DNA of 64,000 nucleotides from Nostoc cf. commune SO-36 (GTDB lineage: Bacteria; Cyanobacteriota; Cyanobacteriia; Cyanobacteriales; Nostocaceae): NCBI RefSeq assembly GCF_023734775.1, contig NZ_AP025732.1, positions 5,950,501-6,014,500 on the forward strand. Direction: 5' to 3'. Below the pieces are notes generated by a model. That model made no database searches. It saw nothing but the letters and a program-made list of their open reading frames with translations, and had not been told where the DNA came from. Both the position numbers and the translations under genes were made by a program. Positions 19,601-27,981 of this stretch are shown here, one piece after another (the first letter of the stretch is position 1; every line of letters begins with the position of its first letter).

Positions 19601-20942
19601 AGGAGCTTTTAGCCATCCTGATAAAAAATATTCCTTAGAGGAATTGTTTGAACAATGTCAGATTACCTCTCCCTACAAAGAGTTATTAAGTCGATGGCTA
19701 GAAATATTGGTAGAACAAGGTAAGTTAAATCAAGAGCAAGAATTGTTTACCAATTTAGTACCAATATCAGCAGACTTTGTTAAGCATTTGCTGGTAGAAG
19801 TTAAAGCCAAATGGAGAGACACACCACAACAAATAGAGCTATTACAACTCTATGGCGAAAATATGGTGGCGCTGCTAACAGGGGAAAAAGAACCATTAGA
19901 GTTTCATGTTTCCACCTTATTAAAAGAAGGGGAATTTTCAGTTCAACAATTACCTGAAAATCAGTACTATAACTCAATCATGCGGATATGCTTAGAACAT
20001 CTGTTAAAAGCATTACCATCAGATATAAATCTGAGAATTCTGGAAATTGGTGGTGGAACTGGTACAGGTACAGCAGACTTATTACCCATCCTGCCACCAC
20101 AGAGGGCAAAATATACATTTACCGATGTAGGCAGTTTCTTCCTCAACACAGCTAAAAAGAAGTTTAGCGATTATCGATTTGTTGAATATGAGTTATTAGA
20201 CATTGAGCGATCGCCACAAGAACAGGGATACTCAAATTACAGCTTTGATGTGATTGTAGCCTTCCAAGTGCTGCACGTTGCTAAGAATATAGGACAGACT
20301 CTTGATCGTCTTCGTTCTTTACTTGCGCCTGGAGGTTTACTATTATTTTGGGAAACAACTCAACCCAAGTTAGAATTTGAGTTTATTGACGCGCTGCTGA
20401 TGAATCCGATAGAAGATTCACAAAGCGATCGTAATATGTGTAATCCCTTTTTATCTAAAGAAAAATGGGAAAAGGAACTCAAATCTCATGGTTTTGAACA
20501 AGTGATAGGGTTCTCAGAATTTGCACCTTTTACAGACCATGTAATTCTAGCTCAAGCAACTGCCTCAGCAGCATTTACTGAGAAAAATACTGTTACTAAA
20601 GCCAATTTATCTACTCACCATTCCAGACCGAATTTAAAAAATGCCTATGCTCCTCCTACTAACGATCTAGAGCAAAAACTGGTTGAAGTTTATCAAGAGT
20701 TACTAGGTATTGAACAAATAGGTATTCATGACAGCTTCTTCGCATTGGGGGGAGACTCACTCACAGGAACAGTATTAATTTCTCAACTTCGCACAATTTT
20801 TCAATTGGAATTACCAGTACGTCTTCTGTTTGAAGCTCCTACTATCGCTGAATTCGCGTTAGTGATTGAAGAAATTCTTATAGAAGAATTGGAAGAATTA
20901 GAAGAAACATCTAGTATTTCCGATATGCAACTGTCAAAATAA
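16662..20942 (+). CDS. Type I polyketide synthase KS-AT-MT-ACP
   Basis: Second PKS module, intact, 1426 residues. KS: residues about 3-430 with TACSTS (Cys about 175) and ETHGTGT; the second histidine motif is NVSH instead of the usual NIGH. AT: about 530-850 with GYSIGEY (Tyr where most ATs have His) and HAFHS, malonyl-like. A SAM methyltransferase domain follows (about 1080-1290, motif LEIGGGTGTGT, later LLAPGGLLLFWE). It could be a C-methyltransferase, or an O-methyltransferase acting on a hydroxymalonyl-derived carbon. ACP: GGDSLTG at about 1363. There is no KR, so the beta-keto group should remain unless processed in trans. A heptanucleotide repeat sits in the KS-AT linker (17965-17998). 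The acidic C-terminus differs from the basic docking tails of the two preceding proteins. Confidence 0.92.
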   Translation: MHNKLKGIAIIGMAGRFPGAKSVAKFWQNLCDGVESISYFNDKELLASGVDPSCLRDPNYVKAGFVLEDIEMFDAEFFGFSPREAEILDPQQRVFLECAWEALENAGYNPKADNNLTGLYAGGNLSTYLFYNLASHPDLLKSLNLQVTLGNDKDFIPTRVSYKLNLKGPSVNVGTACSTSLVAVHLACRGLLSYQCDMALAGGIAIQVPQVEGYFYQAGGMASCDAHTRAFDARATGGPFGRGAGVVVLKRLEDAVADGDYIYGVIKGSAINNDGAVKVSYTAPSVTGQAEVIAQAQAIASFDPDTITYIETHGTGTALGDPIEIRALDKVFRAGTSKKGFCAIGSVKPNVSHLNTAAGVTSLIKTALALKHQQIPPSLHFEVPNPEIDFANSPFYVNTQLREWETNGIPRRAGVSSFGLGGTNAHVVLEEAPGEIQNSKFKIQNSKNTDERALHLLVLSAKTESALETATANLLNHLQQHPELNLADVAYTLQVGRHPFTHRRTVVCQDIPDAIIALQSLQRVLTNTQETNQRPIAFMFTGLGTQYINMAEELYQVEPIFREHLDRCFALFQPLLGVDLKQVIYPSSSASNPAATNGKTGINLRQMLGRDPQPIDPATEKLNQTYLTQPALFAVEYALAQLWMSWGIRPAAMIGYSIGEYVAATLAGVLSLEDAIALVAARAQMIQKLPGGAMLAVPLTEQQVQPYLNENLSLSAVNGAFQCVVAGTTQAVEELSRELSAKGLACRQLQTSHAFHSFMMEAIADSFTQLLQTINLQPPQIPYLSNVTGTWITTEQATNPSYWTQHLCQPVRFADGLQQLWKQHSPILLEVGAGQALSSLARQCLDNIAGDNLVVLSSLRYAYEQQSDIAFILNTLGQLWLEGVKIDWSEFHTHERRYRLPLPTYPFERQRYWIEAQKSSPIQITPQTPSSSGLWQSLVEASQLQASIGAANFDEQIFQEKKEWRDRLCVAYIHLAISQLGAFSHPDKKYSLEELFEQCQITSPYKELLSRWLEILVEQGKLNQEQELFTNLVPISADFVKHLLVEVKAKWRDTPQQIELLQLYGENMVALLTGEKEPLEFHVSTLLKEGEFSVQQLPENQYYNSIMRICLEHLLKALPSDINLRILEIGGGTGTGTADLLPILPPQRAKYTFTDVGSFFLNTAKKKFSDYRFVEYELLDIERSPQEQGYSNYSFDVIVAFQVLHVAKNIGQTLDRLRSLLAPGGLLLFWETTQPKLEFEFIDALLMNPIEDSQSDRNMCNPFLSKEKWEKELKSHGFEQVIGFSEFAPFTDHVILAQATASAAFTEKNTVTKANLSTHHSRPNLKNAYAPPTNDLEQKLVEVYQELLGIEQIGIHDSFFALGGDSLTGTVLISQLRTIFQLELPVRLLFEAPTIAEFALVIEEILIEELEELEETSSISDMQLSK
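17965..17998. repeat. Heptanucleotide tandem repeat in the PKS coding region
   Basis: About five units of AAAATTC lie in the KS-AT linker and encode alternating IQNSK / FKIQNSK. Because 7 is not a multiple of 3, gain or loss of one unit would shift the frame. Confidence 0.8.
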
Positions 20943-20945
20943 CAA

Positions 20946-20983
20946 TTATTAGTAGTGTTTTTGTACAAAAATGCTACTAATAA
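20946..20983. repeat. 38-base near-perfect palindrome after the PKS stop
   Basis: TTATTAGTAG at the left and CTACTAATAA at the right are exact inverted copies; the centre TTTTTGTACAAAAA is also palindromic. It starts four bases after the PKS stop codon. Without a U-run it is not a classic terminator, but it could stabilise or attenuate the transcript before the extender-unit genes. Confidence 0.6.
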
Positions 20984-21083
20984 ATTACAAGAAAGTTAAT
21001 CTATCTCTTCTGCATCTTCGTATCTTGGTGGTTAACTAAATAAAAAATAAAACACAAAAATTGCTCATTTCCGGATAAAATTT

Positions 21084-21938
21084 ATGAATATAAAAACTGT
21101 TGGTGTTGTTGGTGCAGGTGTCATGGGGATAGGAGTCGCCCAAAACCTTGCACAAACAGGTCATGATGTAATTTTAGTAGATATTAAAGAAGAAATTCTC
21201 GATAAAGCCAAACAAGAAATCAAGAATAATATTCGCTTTCAATCTTTCTTTCAGAGAAAAGACCAACCAGAAAATCTAGAAGAAGTCCTTCATAGAATAG
21301 AATTTTCTACAAACTACAAATTTTTAGAAAATGTAGAGTTTGTTATAGAAAATGTTACCGAAAAATGGGATACTAAAAAACAAGTATACGCTTTGATTGA
21401 TCCTATCTGTTCAGCAGATTGTATATTTGCCGCTAACACCTCAGCAATTCCTATTACTCGCATTGCTTCGGCTACCAAACGTGCCGATAAAGTTGTGGGG
21501 ATTCACTTTATGAATCCTGTACCAATGAAGCCAATGGTAGAGATGATTCGCGGCTACCATACGTCAGAGACAACAATTGAGATAGCCAAAAAAATGCTAT
21601 CTCAAATGGGTAAAGAGTGCATACTTGTTAATGATTCACCTGGTTTTGTCTCTAACCGCGTTTTAATGCTAACTATTAACGAAGCTGTTTTTCTGTTGCA
21701 AGACCAAGTTGCAACCGCAGAAGATATAGATAAAATCTTTAAAGGCTGTTTTGGTCACAAAATGGGGCCTTTAGAAACAGCAGATTTGATTGGGTTAGAC
21801 ACGATTTTATTTTCTATCGAAGTTTTGTACGAAAGCTTTAACGATAGTAAATATAGACCGTGCCCTTTACTTAAAAAAATGGTGGATGCGGGATTGTATG
21901 GTAGGAAAAATGGCAAAGGTTTTTATGCTTATCAATAA
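21084..21938 (+). CDS. 3-hydroxyacyl-CoA dehydrogenase family protein (extender-unit pathway)
   Basis: NAD-dependent dehydrogenase of the 3-hydroxybutyryl-CoA dehydrogenase family, 284 residues, near the usual length. The Rossmann motif GVVGAGVMGIGVAQNLAQ is at the N-terminus, with VIENVTEKWDTKKQ, NTSAIPITRIA and HFMNPVPMKPMVE (catalytic His) following, and the C-terminal KMGPLETADLIGLD. In methoxymalonyl/hydroxymalonyl-ACP pathways (FkbK, AsmO-type, ZmaG) such an enzyme oxidises glyceryl-ACP to the tartronic semialdehyde level. The three genes after it complete that pathway, so the role is well supported by context. ATG 21084 is preceded by a leader of about 140 bases holding a palindrome. 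Confidence 0.88.
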   Translation: MNIKTVGVVGAGVMGIGVAQNLAQTGHDVILVDIKEEILDKAKQEIKNNIRFQSFFQRKDQPENLEEVLHRIEFSTNYKFLENVEFVIENVTEKWDTKKQVYALIDPICSADCIFAANTSAIPITRIASATKRADKVVGIHFMNPVPMKPMVEMIRGYHTSETTIEIAKKMLSQMGKECILVNDSPGFVSNRVLMLTINEAVFLLQDQVATAEDIDKIFKGCFGHKMGPLETADLIGLDTILFSIEVLYESFNDSKYRPCPLLKKMVDAGLYGRKNGKGFYAYQ

Positions 21939-21957
21939 ATAGGAATCATTAATCACA

Positions 21958-22203
21958 ATGAACGAAATTAAGACCAAAATTAAAGCTTTTCTTTCCAGAT
22001 TTTTTGGTAATCATGATTTGCAAGCTGATGAAGATATTTTTGCTTTAGGATTTGTTAATTCCATGTTTGCCATGCAACTTGTTTTATTTATAGAGCAAGA
22101 GTTTCAAATCAGCATTGAAAACGAAGACTTGGAATTTGATAACTTTCGGACAATTAACTCTATCACCAATCTAATTGAGCGTAAAACTGCTCTGCCCGTA
22201 TAG
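21958..22203 (+). CDS. Stand-alone acyl carrier protein for the extender-unit cassette
   Basis: 81-residue carrier protein. The phosphopantetheine serine is in GFVNSMFAMQL (Asn replaces the usual Asp before Ser). The rest (FIEQEFQISIENEDLEFDNFRTINSI) matches the FkbJ/ZmaD kind of ACP that carries glycerate-derived units. It lies 19 bases after the dehydrogenase gene and 23 before the acyl-CoA dehydrogenase gene, in one operon. It would carry glyceryl-, semialdehyde- and hydroxymalonyl- intermediates and present the last to a PKS acyltransferase. Confidence 0.88.
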   Translation: MNEIKTKIKAFLSRFFGNHDLQADEDIFALGFVNSMFAMQLVLFIEQEFQISIENEDLEFDNFRTINSITNLIERKTALPV

Positions 22204-22226
22204 TAATCTATGACAAAAATAGTATT

Positions 22227-23411
22227 ATGAGAATAGAACTAACTTCGCAACAAAAGAATTATCAAGCTGAAATTAGAGCTTTTGTAAATGAGGAAATATA
22301 TCCTCATGCTAGTGAATGGGATAAGAAAGAATTTACTCCTCCTAAACTAATCAAAAAAATTGCTCAACGTGGTTTCCTGGGTGCCATATTACCAATAGAA
22401 TATGCTGGTAAAGGAATGGACATGATTACTTTCGGTATTCTCAACGAAGAAATTGGACGGGGATGTTCTTCTGTACGGAGTTTGCTCACAGTTCATAACA
22501 TGGTTTCCCAGGCTTTATGCAAATGGGGAAATAAAACTCAAAAAGACTATTGGCTTCCTAAACTTGCACTGGGAGAAATTATAGCTGCTTTTGCATTAAG
22601 CGAACCCAATGTAGGTAGCGATGCTAAAAGTGTAGAAACAACAGCAACATTTGTGGGAGATGCTTATATTTTAAATGGGCAAAAAAAATGGATTACCTAT
22701 GGACAAATAGCAGATATATTTTTGGTGTTTGCTAAATGCGAGGGTAAACCGACTGCTTTCTTAGTTGAAAAAAATAATCCAGGCTTTTCAATAAAACCAA
22801 TGTCTGGTATATTAGGTACTAGAGCTTCAATGCTAGCAGAATTGCAGTTTAATAACTGTCAAATTTCTGAAAAAAATTTAGTAGGTAAATTAGGTTTTGG
22901 ATTTTCTTACATTGCTGCTTCTGCACTTGATTATGGTAGATATAGTGTCGCATCTGGTTGTGTAGGTATTGCTCAAGCTTGTTTAGAAGCTTGCATCAAG
23001 TATACTAGCGATCGCAAACAATTTGATGTATATCTCAAAGAACATCAATTAATTCGCCAAAAAATTACTCAGATGATAGTTAATATCAAAGCAGCAAGAT
23101 TGTTATGTTATCAAGCTGGTTATCTCAAAGATATTAGCCATCCTAACTCGATTATAGAGACTTCTGTTGCCAAGTATTTTGCATCTACAGCAGCCAACAA
23201 AATAGCTAATGATGCTGTACAAATTCATGGTGGAAATGGCTGTAGTAGTGAGTATCCCGTGGAACGGTATTTACGAGATTCTAAGATTATGGAAATTATT
23301 GAAGGTAGTACTCAAATTCAAGAAATTACTATTGCCGAGTCAGCATATCAAGATTATTTTATTTCCAGCGTTTCTCCTGGTTGGGAAAGAAAGTTAACAG
23401 AAAAACTTTAA
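22227..23411 (+). CDS. Acyl-CoA dehydrogenase family oxidase (FkbI/ZmaE-like)
   Basis: FAD-dependent acyl-CoA dehydrogenase fold, 394 residues. Visible motifs: AAFALSEPNVGSDA (FAD/substrate loop), DRKQFDVYLKEHQLIRQKI, QIHGGNGCSSEYPVERYLRDSKIMEIIEGSTQIQ near the C-terminus (the C-terminal E-G-T/S-x-x-I-Q signature). In hydroxymalonyl-ACP pathways a homologue oxidises the ACP-bound aldehyde to the carboxylate, giving hydroxymalonyl-ACP. The flanking carrier protein and FkbH-like genes favour that role over fatty acid oxidation. Confidence 0.87.
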   Translation: MRIELTSQQKNYQAEIRAFVNEEIYPHASEWDKKEFTPPKLIKKIAQRGFLGAILPIEYAGKGMDMITFGILNEEIGRGCSSVRSLLTVHNMVSQALCKWGNKTQKDYWLPKLALGEIIAAFALSEPNVGSDAKSVETTATFVGDAYILNGQKKWITYGQIADIFLVFAKCEGKPTAFLVEKNNPGFSIKPMSGILGTRASMLAELQFNNCQISEKNLVGKLGFGFSYIAASALDYGRYSVASGCVGIAQACLEACIKYTSDRKQFDVYLKEHQLIRQKITQMIVNIKAARLLCYQAGYLKDISHPNSIIETSVAKYFASTAANKIANDAVQIHGGNGCSSEYPVERYLRDSKIMEIIEGSTQIQEITIAESAYQDYFISSVSPGWERKLTEKL

Positions 23412-23483
23412 TATATAGTAATCACCTATATATTTTCAAATTATTGAATTAACTGTATAGTTGGAAAATTGAAAAACTTAACT

Positions 23484-24551
23484 ATGATTATTACTCCAGA
23501 GCAAGACATAAATAGTCAGCAAGAAGATAAAAAGGTTATTAAATGCATAGTTTGGGATTTAGATAATACTTTATGGCATGGAGTATTATTAGAAGATGAG
23601 AAAGTTTCCTTGCGGAAAGACATAATAAATATTATTCATACTTTAGATAATCGTGGTATATTACAATCTATTGCTAGCAAAAATGATTATGCAGCAGCAA
23701 TAGTTAAATTAGAAGAATATGGGTTAAAAGAATATTTTCTATACCCACAAATCAATTGGAATTCTAAAGCGTCTTCTGTGAAAGAGATTGCTAAATTATT
23801 GAATATTGGTCTAGATGCGATCGCCTTTGTTGATGATCAATTATTTGAACTCGAAGAAGTCAAATTTTCTGCATCAGAAATTCTTTGTATAAATGCTGAT
23901 GAAATCGGCAATATTCTAGATATGCCTGTGATGAATCCCCGTTTTCTTACAGAAGATTCACGCATAAGAAGATTAATGTATCTTAGCGATATTTATCGTC
24001 AAAATGCGGAGAAAGATTTTGTCGGAACGACAGACGAATTCTTGGCTACCCTTAACATGAATTTCACTATATCTTTGGCAGAAGAAGAAGATTTACAACG
24101 TGCAGAAGAATTAACTTTACGCACTAACCAATTAAATACAACTGGTTACACATATTCCTATAATGAACTCAATCATTTTCGCACTTCCGAAAACCATAAA
24201 CTGCTAATTGCTAGTCTAGAAGATAAGTATGGAAGCTACGGGAAAATTGGTTTATTACTAATTGAATGCCAAGCTGACGTTTGGAAAATAAAGCTTTTAC
24301 TGATGTCTTGTCGCGTTATGTCCAGAGGCGTGGGAACAATCATGTTGAATTATGTGATGAGTTTAGCTAAAAGCAATAATGTCCGCCTCTTAGCAGAATT
24401 TGTATCCAATAATCGTAATCGCATGATGTATATATCCTATAAGTTTGCTGGATTTAAAGAAATTGGCAAAAATGACGACTTGATAGTTATGGAAAATGAT
24501 TTAACGCGGATTCAGCCTGTACCTTCATATATTAAATTTCAGGCTAGTTAA
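23484..24551 (+). CDS. FkbH-like HAD-family glyceryl-ACP forming enzyme
   Basis: About 355 residues. The N-terminal HAD domain begins IVWDLDNTLWHGVLLEDEKV, with the diagnostic D-x-D-N-T-L-W motif, then SIASKNDY and AFVDDQLFELEEV. The C-terminal part (LTLRTNQLNTTGYTYS; SCRVMSRGVGTIMLNYV) matches the GNAT-like half of FkbH proteins. FkbH-type enzymes take 1,3-bisphosphoglycerate, dephosphorylate it and load a glyceryl unit on an ACP. This supplies the first step for the dehydrogenase, ACP and oxidase genes before it. I chose ATG 23484; TTG 23469 is in frame. No separate O-methyltransferase (FkbG) gene is present, so the unit may stay hydroxymalonyl or be methylated by the MT domain of the preceding PKS. 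Confidence 0.9.
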   Translation: MIITPEQDINSQQEDKKVIKCIVWDLDNTLWHGVLLEDEKVSLRKDIINIIHTLDNRGILQSIASKNDYAAAIVKLEEYGLKEYFLYPQINWNSKASSVKEIAKLLNIGLDAIAFVDDQLFELEEVKFSASEILCINADEIGNILDMPVMNPRFLTEDSRIRRLMYLSDIYRQNAEKDFVGTTDEFLATLNMNFTISLAEEEDLQRAEELTLRTNQLNTTGYTYSYNELNHFRTSENHKLLIASLEDKYGSYGKIGLLLIECQADVWKIKLLLMSCRVMSRGVGTIMLNYVMSLAKSNNVRLLAEFVSNNRNRMMYISYKFAGFKEIGKNDDLIVMENDLTRIQPVPSYIKFQAS

Positions 24552-24610
24552 TTTTTTAGAGGTAATGAATAAGAAACATTCCAGATTTTAAAAATTATCA
24601 AGATATTACT

Positions 24611-26866
24611 ATGAATAACAAAAAAAATGACATTTGTATTAGACGTTCTCAGTTATCACCTGCAAAACAAGCACTTTTAGAAAAACGCTTGCGGGGTGAA
24701 TTAAAGGCAGATAATCAACAAAAATTTATTCCCCGTCGTTCGCAGGATAATCCTGTTCCTTTGTCTTTTGCTCAACAACGGTTATGGTTTCTTGCACAGT
24801 TAGAGCCAGATAACCCTTTCTATAATGTGTCTGCTGTAGCTAGTCTAAAAGGAAAATTAAATTTTAAGGCTCTGCAAGATAGTTTTCAAGAAATTATCAA
24901 CCGTCATGAAGCTTTGCGATGTAATTTTAAAACTATAGAAGATAAACCTGTAGCATTTATTTATCCCACAAAGTCATTACTGTTACCAGTATTGGATATT
25001 AGTGAATTATCTATAAATCAACAAGCAGCAGAAGTACAAAAGCTAGCATCTCAAGAAGCACAACATCCTTTTGATCTCAGCCGTGACTTGTTATTAAGAG
25101 TGAAGTTACTGCGGCTAAATCCAGAGGAACATATATTATTATTTATAATGCACCATATTGTTTCTGATGGTTGGTCTATAGGTGTATTGATATATGAATT
25201 AGCAACACTATATCAAGATTTTTGTGATGATAAGGTTTTATCATTACCTGAACTACCAATTCAGTATGGAGACTTTGCTATTTGGCAACAAGAATACTTG
25301 CAAGGAGAAGCCCTCACTGCACAAAAAAATTACTGGAAGCGACAATTAGGAGGCGCTCTACCAGTATTACAACTCCCAACAGATTATCCTCGCCCTGCGG
25401 TGCAATCTTACAAGGGGAACAATTATTGTTTTACCATTCCTAAATATTTAACTACTGCACTGAAAATGCTCAGTCAGCAAGCAGGTGCTACTTTATTTAT
25501 GACCTTGCTGACTGCTTTTAAAATACTGCTTTATCGTTATAGTCAAGAAAATGACATCATTATTGGGACTGCGATCGCTAACCGCAATCTTCCTCAAATT
25601 GAAAAACTAATCGGTTTTTTTGTCAATACTTTAGTGTTGCGAACTGATGTCAGTGATAATCCTAGTTTTCTAGATTTATTAGCAAGAGTTAAAGAGACGA
25701 CATTAGACGCTTATACTCACCAGGATTTACCGTTTGAGCAGTTAGTAGAAGAAATTCAGCCAGAACGTAACCTCAGCCATAACCCCATTTTTCAAGTATG
25801 GTTTGCCCTAAATAACAGCCCCATGCCAGCTTTAGAAATAGGGGAACTAACTTTGACCATATCAGAGGCTGAGAGTGCAACCTCTCAGTTTGACTTAAGC
25901 CTGGATATGGTAGAACGGCAAGAGGAACTGATAGGTACATTTGAATACAGCAGTGATTTGTTTGATGCAAATACTATTACCCACATAGCAGAACATTTCC
26001 AAACTTTGCTAGCAGGAATTATTGCTAATCCAAAGCAGCCAATAGCCTCATTACCTCTTCTAACAAAAGCCGCAGAAAATGATTTGCTGCGGAAGTGGAA
26101 CAATAACCAAGTTGAGTATCCACAAAATCAGTGTATTCATCAGTTATTTGATAACTGTGTAAACAAAACACCAAATGCAGTAGCGGTAATATCTCAACAA
26201 CAGCGACTAACCTATCAAGAATTAAACCACAAAGCCAATCAACTCGCCCATTATTTACGTTCATTAGGAGTAAACCAAAACGTACTAGTTGGTATTTGTG
26301 TAGAACGGTCTGTTGAAATGATTGTCGCCTTATTGGGAGTTCTCAAAGCTGGTGGAGCTTATGTACCTTTAGATCCTGCTTATCCAGAAGAACGCTTGAG
26401 TTTCATGCTGAGTAATTCACAAGTTTCAGTATTGCTGACTCAACAAAGCTTAGTATCAAGCTTACCAATTGAGAATGTCCCTGTAGTTTGTTTAGATAGG
26501 GACTGGGAGATAATTTCTCAACAAAGCCAGCTAAATCCAGACACTTACAGCAGCCCAGATGATTTAGCCTATGTAATTTATACCTCTGGTTCTACAGGCA
26601 AATCTAAAGGAGTAGCGATCGCCCATCACAGTTTAGTAAATAAATTTTATGCTTGGGCAAAAGCCTATCAACTCGATTCTCTAACTAGTCATTTGCAAAT
26701 GGCAAGTTTTGCATTTGATGTCTTTTCAGGAGATTTAATTCGCGCTCTCTGTAGTGGTGCTAAGTTAGTCTTGTGTCCTCGTGAATGGCTTTTAGAAGCA
26801 GAAAATTTATATCAACTAATGCTCGCAGAAAAGTTGATAGTGCCGAGTTTGTTCCCGTTGTATTGA
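24611..26866 (+). CDS. NRPS segment 1 of 4: C-A(N-terminal half), Orn-type
   Basis: First part of one very large NRPS gene (24611-37237) broken by frameshifts. After an N-terminal linker, a condensation domain covers residues about 50-490 (HHIVSDGWS near 180) and takes the polyketide-extended chain from the PKS. The adenylation domain begins near 510 (LTYQELNHKANQ, YVIYTSGSTGKSKGVAIAHH). The frame is lost at a run of four A (26829-26832); the otherwise identical copy of this region at 30041-30045 has five A and stays open, so a missing base is the simple explanation. The residues after it belong to segment 2. The pocket residues (with segment 2) read D-V-G-E-V-G-S-I-D, close to the ornithine code. 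Confidence 0.88.
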   Translation: MNNKKNDICIRRSQLSPAKQALLEKRLRGELKADNQQKFIPRRSQDNPVPLSFAQQRLWFLAQLEPDNPFYNVSAVASLKGKLNFKALQDSFQEIINRHEALRCNFKTIEDKPVAFIYPTKSLLLPVLDISELSINQQAAEVQKLASQEAQHPFDLSRDLLLRVKLLRLNPEEHILLFIMHHIVSDGWSIGVLIYELATLYQDFCDDKVLSLPELPIQYGDFAIWQQEYLQGEALTAQKNYWKRQLGGALPVLQLPTDYPRPAVQSYKGNNYCFTIPKYLTTALKMLSQQAGATLFMTLLTAFKILLYRYSQENDIIIGTAIANRNLPQIEKLIGFFVNTLVLRTDVSDNPSFLDLLARVKETTLDAYTHQDLPFEQLVEEIQPERNLSHNPIFQVWFALNNSPMPALEIGELTLTISEAESATSQFDLSLDMVERQEELIGTFEYSSDLFDANTITHIAEHFQTLLAGIIANPKQPIASLPLLTKAAENDLLRKWNNNQVEYPQNQCIHQLFDNCVNKTPNAVAVISQQQRLTYQELNHKANQLAHYLRSLGVNQNVLVGICVERSVEMIVALLGVLKAGGAYVPLDPAYPEERLSFMLSNSQVSVLLTQQSLVSSLPIENVPVVCLDRDWEIISQQSQLNPDTYSSPDDLAYVIYTSGSTGKSKGVAIAHHSLVNKFYAWAKAYQLDSLTSHLQMASFAFDVFSGDLIRALCSGAKLVLCPREWLLEAENLYQLMLAEKLIVPSLFPLY

Positions 26867-27981
26867 AGAATTTGGTTCAATATCTAGAAAGAACTGGGCA
26901 AAATCTTCACTTCATGCGCTTGCTAGTAGTTGGTTCAGATACCTTATATGTCAAAGAATATCAAGAATTTCAACGTTTTTGTGGTGAGCAAACACGCTTG
27001 ATTAATTCCTATGGAGTCACAGAAGCTACTATTGATAGTACATATTTTGAATTTACAGAAGTTAACTTATCTGAGAACGGACTAGTCCCAATCGGTCGTC
27101 CGTTTGCGAACACAGAAATTTATATATTAGACCCCTATCTACAACCAGTTCCTGTTGGTATTCCAGGAGAATTATATATCGGCGGCGTAGGATTAGCCGA
27201 AGGTTATTTGCATCGACCAGATTTAACAAAAGAGAAATTCATTATCTGGAATGGGGAAAAAAGATTATATAAAACTGGCGACAAAGCCAAATATTTAGCA
27301 GATGGTAATATTGAATTTTTAGGAAGACTAGATTATCAAATTAAGCTTCGTGGCTTCCGCATTGAATTAGGAGAAATTGAAGCAGTTATCAAGCAGTATC
27401 CAGATGGGAGTGAAGCTGTGGTCATTTCAAAAGAAGATGTTCCTGGTGATCAACGCTTGGTTGCATACTTTGTACATAATTCCCAAGTTGCTCAAATAAA
27501 TCAACACAGTCAATTAGCCCTAGACTTACGTGAATTTCTAGAGCAGAAGCTTCCTGAATACATGATACCTGCTGCTTTTGTCGCACTAGAAGCATTGCCA
27601 ATAACACCTAATGGAAAGTTAGATCGGCGGGCATTACCAGCACCAGAAGCAACACAGTTATTATCCCAATCAGATTTTATTGCGCCTTCAACAGCAATTG
27701 AAGAAATGCTAGTAAATATCTGGACAGAGATATTAGGAATTGAAAATATAGGCATTCATCATAATTTCTTTAATTTGGGAGGACACTCCTTACTAGCAAC
27801 TCGTCTAGTTGCTCAAATACGACAAGTCTTTCAAATAGAACTGCCTTTACGTCGCATCTTTGAAAAACCAACAATAGCTGGGTTAGCTAAAGATATTGAA
27901 AAAGCCTCCAAAGCTAACTTGGGAGTTGAATTAACAAAGATTGAACCAATTGAGCGATCGCCACATTTACCATTATCATTT
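26261..27981 (+). repeat. 1.72 kb intragenic duplication, copy 1 (A-PCP unit)
   Basis: Nearly identical to 29473-31195. I found only two one-base length differences and one substitution (GATGGGAGT against GATGTGAGT) by eye. It covers most of the A domain, the PCP and the linker up to the next C domain. Confidence 0.9.

Noticed and set aside
20946..20983. Intrinsic terminator after the second PKS
   Set aside because: Symmetric palindrome without a following U-run; listed as a palindrome only.
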